Of a stretch of DNA of 6,220 nt, positions 1-4,136 are shown in pieces; the first letter of the stretch is position 1; every line of letters starts with the position of its first letter. Source of the stretch: Neisseriaceae bacterium (GTDB taxonomy: Bacteria > Pseudomonadota > Gammaproteobacteria > Burkholderiales > Neisseriaceae); NCBI GenBank assembly GCA_030146285.1, contig JASLBZ010000234.1, forward strand, positions 1-6,220. The letters are read 5' to 3'. The translations under genes and the position numbers were made by a program. Under the pieces are notes generated by a model that was not told where the DNA came from, searched no databases, and saw nothing but the letters and a program-made list of their open reading frames with translations.

Positions 1-1301
1 CGGTTGGTGTATTTTTTCGCAATCGAAATCACCAAACGCAAGTTGGCTTGAATCATTTCTTGCTTGGCATTGTTGGTTTCACGTTCGCCACGAGACATAT
101 CACGGCTGATGTTTTTTAATTCATCAATCGACAACATGGTGATGTTTTGAATGTTTTGAATGTCTTCTTGTTTTTCAGAAATAGCATGCTGAAAACGCAC
201 CAAAGCATTGGTCCAAGCATGATTTTTGTTTAATTCAGTTTCTAACCAGGCAGGATCGGTGATGTTCGGAACCACATTTTTGCGGAAATGATCTTGATCC
301 ATGTGGATGTGATTCAAACAAATATCACGAATATCACGTTCAAAACGGCGTACATTGCTTACGTGAACATTCAATGTGTCACACAAAGCTTCAATTTGAC
401 GGGTTGCAAAACGCACTTGCAACAAATCACCTGTAATGTCTGCACGAAGAATGTCATATTCTTTGCATTTACGACCTTTGGTAACCAAAAGGGCTAGCAA
501 CTGATCATATTTAACTTGGATGCCATCAAAATGCTCTAATGCACTTAGCTTTAGCTCTTCTAAGTTAGCACTGGCCAAAGCAGCATTATTGGCTTCTTCG
601 TCTTCTTCGTCTTCTTCGGTTTCTTCGTCCGAGTCGATGTCAGCATCATCTTTGACTTCAGCTGCAGAAATAGCAGGCGTGTCTGTGGTGTTGATTAAGT
701 CGACATCTTCTTCGTTCGGGTCAATCATCGCTTCGATGACTTCATCAATGCGAATTTCATCATTGCGAACGCGGTTGATTAAAGTCAGAATATTGCCAAT
801 CGAAGAAGGGCAATAACTAATTGCTTCAATCATGCCTTTTAAAGCGGATTCGATTTTTTTCGCGATGATGATTTCATCTTCGCGTGTTAACAAATCAACT
901 TGGCCCATTTCACGCATGTACATACGAACAGGGTCGGTTGTGCGACCAAATTCGGCATCTGCGCTAGACAAAGCAGCTTCAGCTTCAGCTGCTGCATCTT
1001 CATCAGTAACGCCAGCATTGCCATCAGACATCAATAAAGACTCAGCATCAGGCGCCACTTCTGTGACTTGAATGCCCAAGCCTGAAATCATGCTAACGAT
1101 GCTGTCGATTTGCTCTGAGTCAGACATATCGTCTGGCAAATGGTCATTAATTTCTGCGTATGTGATGTAGCCACGTTCTTTACCAAGAACAATCAGGCGG
1201 CGTAGACGGGTACGCTGCTCTTCGACCGTTAAGGGACGGTCGTCGTCGTCATTGTCTTCTTCCGCTTCTTGGTGTTGGTTTTTATTTAATGGATTGGCCA
1301 T
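1..1301 (-). CDS. rpoD: RNA polymerase sigma factor RpoD (sigma-70), 3' part outside window
   Basis: Primary sigma factor, which directs core RNA polymerase to housekeeping promoters. The first 433 codons are visible and the frame stays open to base 1. Region 1.1 covers about residues 22-95 (LTVEEQRTRLRRLI, then ERGYITYAEINDHLPDDM). Region 1.2 lies at about 122-155 with DPVRMYMREMGQVDLLTR. A non-conserved region follows, about 160-400, with a very acidic stretch at 219-236. Region 2.1 begins at about 414 (KQEMIQANLRLVISIAKKYTN), where the window ends. Regions 2.2 to 4, including the -10 and -35 recognition helices, are therefore not visible. The start is ATG at 1301-1299 behind a good Shine-Dalgarno, and region 1.1 sits at the expected distance from it. 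The gene follows dnaG by 64 bases and is the last member of the macromolecular-synthesis operon seen here. From memory the sequence is closest to Neisseriaceae RpoD. Identity is very secure; the genus is not. Confidence 0.97.
   Translation of the reverse strand, partial: MANPLNKNQHQEAEEDNDDDDRPLTVEEQRTRLRRLIVLGKERGYITYAEINDHLPDDMSDSEQIDSIVSMISGLGIQVTEVAPDAESLLMSDGNAGVTDEDAAAEAEAALSSADAEFGRTTDPVRMYMREMGQVDLLTREDEIIIAKKIESALKGMIEAISYCPSSIGNILTLINRVRNDEIRIDEVIEAMIDPNEEDVDLINTTDTPAISAAEVKDDADIDSDEETEEDEEDEEANNAALASANLEELKLSALEHFDGIQVKYDQLLALLVTKGRKCKEYDILRADITGDLLQVRFATRQIEALCDTLNVHVSNVRRFERDIRDICLNHIHMDQDHFRKNVVPNITDPAWLETELNKNHAWTNALVRFQHAISEKQEDIQNIQNITMLSIDELKNISRDMSRGERETNNAKQEMIQANLRLVISIAKKYTN
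592..627. repeat. 9-bp in-frame tandem repeat in the rpoD acidic linker
   Basis: On the plus strand, near-identical copies of TCTTCTTCG run from 592 to 618 (the first begins with G), with a degenerate fourth copy to 627. Read on the minus strand the unit is GAC-GAA-GAA-like and encodes Asp-Glu-Glu, producing the acid-rich part of the RpoD non-conserved region (residues about 225-236). The unit is a multiple of three, so gain or loss of a copy would keep the frame. Confidence 0.8.
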
Positions 1302-1304
1302 ATT

Positions 1305-1312
1305 TCCTTCTC
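1305..1312 (-). promoter_or_regulatory. rpoD ribosome binding site
   Basis: The minus strand reads GAGAAGGA, with three bases (AAT) between AAGGA and the ATG at 1301. This supports that ATG as the start. The site partly overlaps a 5-bp inverted repeat (CTCAT at 1310-1314 and ATGAG at 1319-1323), which could hide part of it. I saw no convincing terminator or strong promoter in the 64-base dnaG-rpoD spacer, so rpoD is probably transcribed from upstream, possibly with a promoter inside dnaG that I could not identify. Confidence 0.75.
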
Positions 1313-1365
1313 ATATTAATGAGTTAATCACATGAAAAACAGATTTGTAACCGGGCTAAAGACAT

Positions 1366-3141
1366 TTAATGGCTGCTATCTCGGCACAAAAGTGCCAGTA
1401 ACAAGCGGCTTTCTTCTGAAGATAAACCACCTTGTTTTGTTTTTAAGGTTAGCTGCTGAATTTGTACTTTTTTACTGTCGGTTAAGATTTTCTGCATTCC
1501 TTCGATAAAGGCTTGTCGCGCTTCATCGGTTTGTTCTAATTCTTGCTCAATGCTTTCGAAAGCCTGTCTAAAAAGTTGGTTTAAATCAACTTCATATTGG
1601 CTGCCACGAACATGTTCGAGAACTTGCGCACTCGAACTGATTTTGGGCAAACATTTTAACATATCCGTTAAATAGGCTAAACAAGCAAAATCACCATCAA
1701 GCGATAAATATTCAGGTATTTCAATATATGAGGCCCATTCTGGGTTTATCAAGAGCGTCACAATTTGTTTTTGCACCAAAGGCGACATATTGGGCTGCCT
1801 AAAGGTTTTTACTGGCAAGTGGTAATTTTTAAGCTTCGCTTGGCGTTTTAATGGAGCTTGCTCAATTAATTGCATTAAGTCATGTAGTTCGATGTCAACC
1901 ATTTGCGAAAGTTGCTGCATTAATAAGTAATTCAAAGCAGGGGCTTTAATTTGTTGTATTAATGGTCTTGCAACTTTGATTAATTCTGCTTTACCTTCTT
2001 GTGTGGCCAAATGAATGTCTTCACTGAGGTGCTTGAAGAAATATTTGGAAAATGGCTGACTGCTGTCTAATAATAAAGTTTCAAATTGTGCTTTGCCAAA
2101 TGCTTGTACATAGCTGTCAGGGTCATGCTCTTCTGGCAAGAATAAAAAATGCAACGCCTTGTCGTCTTGTAATAGTGGCAGTGCATTTTCCAAAGCTCGC
2201 CAAGCGGCTTTCTTACCAGCTAAGTCACCATCAAAAGCAAAGTACACATCACTGGTATGGCGAAACAGCATTTTAATATGGGCTGCGCTTGTGGCTGTGC
2301 CAAGGGCGGCAACAGTATATTCGATGCCATGTTGGTACAGCATCACCGCATCCATATAGCCTTCGACCACCAAAGCACGATTGGCATCCTTAATAGCGCC
2401 ACGGGCTTCATATAGGCCGTACAGCTCTTTGCCTTTTTCAAACAAAGGTGTTTCAGGTGAGTTCAGGTATTTCGGCTCACCTTTGTCAATAACACGACCG
2501 CCAAATGCAACAACATGACCTGTTTGGTTGCGAATGGGGAACATAATTCGATCGCGAAAACGGTCGTAATGTTTGTCCTCTTTGTTAATCACCAAGCCAG
2601 CTTGTATTAAATGCTCATTTGGATAATCAGCAAAGCTTGCTTGTAATGCTTGCCAATCGTTCGGCGCATAACCAATGCCAAAGTGGGCAATGGTTTCTTG
2701 GCTCAGGTGGCGTTGTTGCAAGTAGTTAATGGCGTGTGAGTTGTGTTTCAGGCTGCTTTCGTAAAAGGTGGCAGCCTGTGCCATGACGTCTTCTAATGAC
2801 AGCTTTAACTCTTTTTTGCGCTTAGCCAGTGCAGGATTGCCTTGTTCGGCTGACTTGGGAACCTTTAATCCCACTCGATCGGCTAAGAAGGTTACGGCTT
2901 CTACAAAAGCCAAGCCCTGATATTCCATAACAAAACCAATGGCACTACCGTGTGCACCACAGCCAAAACAATGGTAAAACTGTTTGGTGGGGCTCACGGT
3001 AAACGATGGTGATTTTTCTTTATGAAAAGGGCAGCAGGCCATGAAATTTTGGCCACCTTTTTTTAAAGGGACTTGCTCATCAATGACATCAACGATGTCA
3101 ACTTTGGCCAGCAAGTCATCGATAAAATCGCTAGGAATCAT
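1366..3141 (-). CDS. dnaG: DNA primase DnaG
   Basis: DNA primase synthesises the short RNA primers that start leading-strand and Okazaki-fragment synthesis, acting with replicative helicase DnaB at the fork. The 591-residue length is close to the usual bacterial size (E. coli has 581). The N-terminal CHC2 zinc-binding domain (about 35-95) has ligands C37, H40, C58 and C61 in CPFH...CFGC. The polymerase core follows with the basic motif DRFRDRIMFPIR (193-204). The TOPRIM fold shows VVEGYMDA with catalytic E260, then FAFDGDLAGKKAA with metal-binding D304 and D306, and EEHDPDSYV near 337-345. The C-terminal part (about 430-591) corresponds to the helicase-binding domain and is, as usual, the least conserved. 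The start MIPSDFIDDLLAKVDIVDVI matches the family. Its ATG overlaps the yqeY stop by one base (TAATG) and no good Shine-Dalgarno precedes it, so translation is probably coupled to yqeY. Intact, with no missing key residues. Confidence 0.98.
   Translation of the reverse strand: MIPSDFIDDLLAKVDIVDVIDEQVPLKKGGQNFMACCPFHKEKSPSFTVSPTKQFYHCFGCGAHGSAIGFVMEYQGLAFVEAVTFLADRVGLKVPKSAEQGNPALAKRKKELKLSLEDVMAQAATFYESSLKHNSHAINYLQQRHLSQETIAHFGIGYAPNDWQALQASFADYPNEHLIQAGLVINKEDKHYDRFRDRIMFPIRNQTGHVVAFGGRVIDKGEPKYLNSPETPLFEKGKELYGLYEARGAIKDANRALVVEGYMDAVMLYQHGIEYTVAALGTATSAAHIKMLFRHTSDVYFAFDGDLAGKKAAWRALENALPLLQDDKALHFLFLPEEHDPDSYVQAFGKAQFETLLLDSSQPFSKYFFKHLSEDIHLATQEGKAELIKVARPLIQQIKAPALNYLLMQQLSQMVDIELHDLMQLIEQAPLKRQAKLKNYHLPVKTFRQPNMSPLVQKQIVTLLINPEWASYIEIPEYLSLDGDFACLAYLTDMLKCLPKISSSAQVLEHVRGSQYEVDLNQLFRQAFESIEQELEQTDEARQAFIEGMQKILTDSKKVQIQQLTLKTKQGGLSSEESRLLLALLCRDSSH
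2747..2778. repeat. Inverted repeat with DNA-uptake-like 12-mer inside dnaG
   Basis: CAGGCTGC (2749-2756) and GCAGCCTG (2771-2778) form a perfect 8-bp inverted repeat with a 14-base gap. The left arm lies in a 12-mer (2747-2758) reading AAGCAGCCTGAA on the minus strand. This differs at one base from the uptake dialect I recall for Kingella-type Neisseriaceae, AGGCAGCCTGAA. It encodes ordinary DnaG sequence (ESSLK). One near-match of this kind is expected by chance reasonably often, so the uptake reading is weak. The inverted repeat itself is directly visible. Confidence 0.3.
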
Positions 3142-3587
3142 TATTGGCTCAAGGCATCTTTAAGCAATTGGCTCACTGTACTCATGTCTGCTTTGCCAGC
3201 GAGCTGTCCTTTTAAAAGACCCATAACTTTACCCATTTGTGCCATGCCTTGTGCGCCGGTTTCAGAGATGGCAGCTTGAATGGCTAGTGAAATGTCGGCG
3301 TTAGACATCATTTGTGGCATGTAAGTTTCTAAAATGTGGATTTCAGATTCTTCTTTGTGGGCTAAGTCGTCGCGTTTGGCTTCTTTGTATATTTTGGCAG
3401 CATCTTTGCGCTGTTTGATCATTTTGGTCAGAATGCCGACGATGATTTGTTCGTCGACTTCAATTTGTTCATCAACTTCAATTTGTTTGATGGCCGCAGT
3501 GAGCATGCGCAAAGTGGTGAGTTTTTCACTGTCTTTGGCACGCATGGCATTTTTAATGTCATCTTGAATTTGAATTTTAAGCGTCAT
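3141..3587 (-). CDS. yqeY: YqeY-family protein (GatB/YqeY-like domain)
   Basis: Small protein related to the C-terminal tRNA-binding helical domain of GatB, the amidotransferase subunit. It is often encoded between rpsU and dnaG outside the enterics. Its precise role is not established; an effect on tRNA amidation or translation is suggested only by homology. With the start chosen here it has 148 residues, the normal full-length size. Family features include LRMLTAAIKQIEVDEQ, KMIKQRKDAAKIYKEAKR, ETYMPQMMS and the C-terminal GKVMGLLKGQLAGKADMSTVSQLLKDAL. I chose ATG at 3587 (MTLKIQIQDDIKNAMRAKD) rather than the in-frame ATG two codons earlier at 3593, because AAAGGAA lies about 7 bases from 3587 but abuts 3593. 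The stop TAA shares one base with the dnaG ATG. There is no signal peptide or membrane segment, so it is probably cytoplasmic. Confidence 0.93.
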   Translation of the reverse strand: MTLKIQIQDDIKNAMRAKDSEKLTTLRMLTAAIKQIEVDEQIEVDEQIIVGILTKMIKQRKDAAKIYKEAKRDDLAHKEESEIHILETYMPQMMSNADISLAIQAAISETGAQGMAQMGKVMGLLKGQLAGKADMSTVSQLLKDALSQ

Positions 3588-3593
3588 GAACAT

Positions 3594-3600
3594 TTCCTTT
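3594..3600 (-). promoter_or_regulatory. yqeY ribosome binding site, decides the start
   Basis: The minus strand reads AAAGGAA here. From the AGGA core there are 7 bases to the ATG at 3587, but only one to the ATG at 3593. The site therefore favours the downstream ATG, which also gives the family-typical N-terminus. Confidence 0.75.
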
Positions 3601-3615
3601 TGTTGAGTGCAAATG

Positions 3616-3644
3616 GAAACACCGCAACAGTGTTGCGGTGTTTC
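3616..3644 (-). terminator. Perfect 13-bp hairpin between rpsU and yqeY, likely attenuator or processing site
   Basis: GAAACACCGCAAC (3616-3628) and its exact complement (3632-3644) are separated by a 3-base loop, a very stable structure in RNA. In the minus-strand direction it is followed by CATTTGCAC, not a proper U-run, so it is a poor classical terminator. In E. coli a partial terminator lies in the equivalent rpsU-dnaG gap and lowers primase output relative to bS21. By analogy this hairpin may attenuate or protect the rpsU mRNA end. A weaker AT-rich hairpin (3663-3690) overlaps the rpsU stop. The structure is certain; the function is inferred. Confidence 0.6.
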
Positions 3645-3685
3645 GGTAGCTTTCGCAATAATACTAAATATACAACCAGTGTATT

Positions 3686-3898
3686 TTAGTAGTATTTTGG
3701 AGGCAATTGTTGGCTACGTAAACGTTTTTGTAAACGTTTAACAGCAGCAGCGCCTTTGCGTTTGCGTTCAGTTGTTGGTTTTTCGTAGAATTCGCGAGCA
3801 CGCAATTCAGTCAAAAGACCAGTTTTTTCTACAGAACGTTTGAAGCGACGCATCGCTACTTCGAATGGTTCATTTTCTTTTACGCGAACAGCTGGCAT
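3686..3898 (-). CDS. rpsU: 30S ribosomal protein bS21
   Basis: bS21 is a small basic protein of the 30S platform, close to the 3' end of 16S rRNA and the anti-Shine-Dalgarno, and helps initiation on mRNAs. The 70 residues match the normal size. The N-terminal block MPAVRVKENEPFEVAMRRFKR, then KTGLLTELRAREFYEKPTTERKR and the basic C-terminal helix AAVKRLQKRLRSQQLPPKYY, cover the whole family. The QQLPPKYY ending resembles Neisseriaceae bS21 as I remember it. The ATG at 3898 has AAAGGA five bases upstream. It is the first gene of the operon rpsU-yqeY-dnaG-rpoD, preceded by a long structured leader and a strong promoter just beyond spoT, and followed by a stable hairpin that may let rpsU be expressed more than the downstream genes. 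Confidence 0.98.
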   Translation of the reverse strand: MPAVRVKENEPFEVAMRRFKRSVEKTGLLTELRAREFYEKPTTERKRKGAAAVKRLQKRLRSQQLPPKYY

Positions 3899-3903
3899 AA
3901 AAA

Positions 3904-3909
3904 TCCTTT
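3904..3909 (-). promoter_or_regulatory. rpsU ribosome binding site
   Basis: The minus strand reads AAAGGA, five T residues before the rpsU ATG at 3898. It is a normal, fairly strong site and confirms the bS21 start. Confidence 0.8.
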
Positions 3910-3926
3910 AAATATCTAATTGGGGG

Positions 3927-3953
3927 AATAAAAAATAAAAAGCTCATGTGAGC
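3927..3953 (-). terminator. Terminator-like hairpin plus U-rich tract ahead of rpsU
   Basis: The minus strand has GCTCA and TGAGC (arms 3949-3953 and 3942-3946) around two bases; sterically this is a 4-bp stem with a 4-base loop, extendable by G-U pairs. It is followed directly by TTTTTATTTTTTATT (3941-3927). Stem plus U-tract is the layout of an intrinsic terminator, though the stem is short. It lies between the promoter at 4100-4128 and the rpsU start, so it could stop leader transcripts early or end a separate small RNA of about 165 nt. Confidence 0.5.
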
Positions 3954-3968
3954 CCAAAATTATTTTGG
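3954..3968. repeat. 15-bp AT-rich palindrome next to the leader terminator
   Basis: CCAAAAT and ATTTTGG flank a single base, giving a perfect 7+1+7 palindrome directly upstream (in transcript order) of the terminator-like stem. It may act as a weak hairpin, a protein-binding site, or as partner of the U-rich tract (AAAATAA can pair with TTATTTT). Confidence 0.55.
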
Positions 3969-4013
3969 TTAAGCTAACGGCTTTATTGGACAGATGTTCA
4001 TGCCCAAACAACA

Positions 4014-4025
4014 ATCACCCCCTTA
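4014..4025 (-). promoter_or_regulatory. 12-nt Shine-Dalgarno-like element without a well-placed ATG
   Basis: The minus strand reads TAAGGGGGTGAT, 11 of 12 identical to TAAGGAGGTGAT, the full complement of the 16S rRNA 3' tail. The one difference is A to G opposite U, still a wobble pair, so all 12 bases can pair. The nearest ATG (4001-3999) is 13 bases beyond the element (16 beyond its G-run) and opens only a 10-residue frame. A TTG at 4011-4009 is 6 bases from the G-run and opens a 31-residue frame ending at 3916. The rpsU start is about 115 bases away. It may serve a leader peptide or act as a ribosome-binding decoy. Confidence 0.55.
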
Positions 4026-4099
4026 GGCAATTAATGCACATGCTTAACAGACCGAGCTTAGTAAACTGTTAAAGCATAATGTGTTCGAAAAGATGGAAA

Positions 4100-4128
4100 A
4101 TTATTCCAAAATTTCCGACTCTTGTCAA
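4100..4128 (-). promoter_or_regulatory. Strong sigma-70 promoter for the rpsU operon
   Basis: The -35 box TTGACA (4128-4123) is a perfect consensus match. A 17-base spacer follows, then -10 AATAAT (4105-4100), 5 of 6 to TATAAT, preceded by TG and one base as in an extended -10. A purine start is available at 4094. The bases after the -10 (TTTTCC) are not GC-rich, so this lacks the usual discriminator of promoters strongly repressed by ppGpp. The -35 box lies just past the spoT stop, so the rpsU operon can be transcribed independently of spoT. Confidence 0.82.
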
Positions 4129-4132
4129 GAGT
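4118..4132. repeat. 15-bp palindrome covering the -35 box
   Basis: ACTCTTG and CAAGAGT flank one base (4125), a perfect 7+1+7 palindrome that contains the entire -35 hexamer. It starts a few bases after the spoT stop codon. It could be an operator for a dimeric regulator or a short hairpin at the end of spoT mRNA (6-bp stem, 3-base loop, no clean U-run). It does not match the LexA pattern CTGT-N8-ACAG. Confidence 0.5.
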
Positions 4133-4136
4133 TATC

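Larger units (their letters stand above)
3899..4094 (-). promoter_or_regulatory. Long structured 5' leader of rpsU (or leader plus small RNA)
   Basis: From the predicted start near 4094 to the rpsU ATG there are about 196 nt with no conserved gene. Visible structure in transcript order: hairpin 1, arms 4066-4077 and 4040-4050 (11 bp, one bulged base, 15-base loop); a Shine-Dalgarno-like 12-mer at 4014-4025; hairpin 2, arms 4001-4007 and 3986-3992 (7 bp with one G-U, 8-base loop); the palindrome 3954-3968; and the terminator-like stem. Competing pairings exist. GTTAAGC (4042-4048) can pair with 3968-3974. AAGCTC in the loop of hairpin 1 (4054-4059) can pair with GAGCTT of the terminator (3940-3945). 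I recognise no known riboswitch or Rfam-type motif. The regulatory role is inferred. Confidence 0.5.

Noticed and set aside
520..1071. Serine-rich open frames on the plus strand opposite rpoD
   Set aside because: They are antisense reflections of the acidic and alanine-rich codons of RpoD; the minus-strand frame is a clear conserved protein and no plus-strand ribosome site or homology is apparent.
1561..1572. AGCCTGTCTAAA as an uptake sequence of another Neisseriaceae dialect
   Set aside because: Two mismatches to the remembered 12-mer (TGCCTGTCTGAA) and within coding sequence; expected by chance.
3450..3485. Apparent 18-bp tandem duplication in yqeY (QIEVDE twice)
   Set aside because: YqeY proteins normally have a similar EVDERIELDD-type run here and the protein is not longer than usual, so this is probably not a new duplication.
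3588..3593. ATG at 3593 as the start of yqeY
   Set aside because: The Shine-Dalgarno abuts it; spacing and family N-terminus favour ATG at 3587.
4040..4077. LexA box in the rpsU leader, as in the E. coli operon
   Set aside because: The arms are ACAG...CTGT, the reverse order of the LexA consensus CTGT-N8-ACAG, and the spacing is 15 bases.
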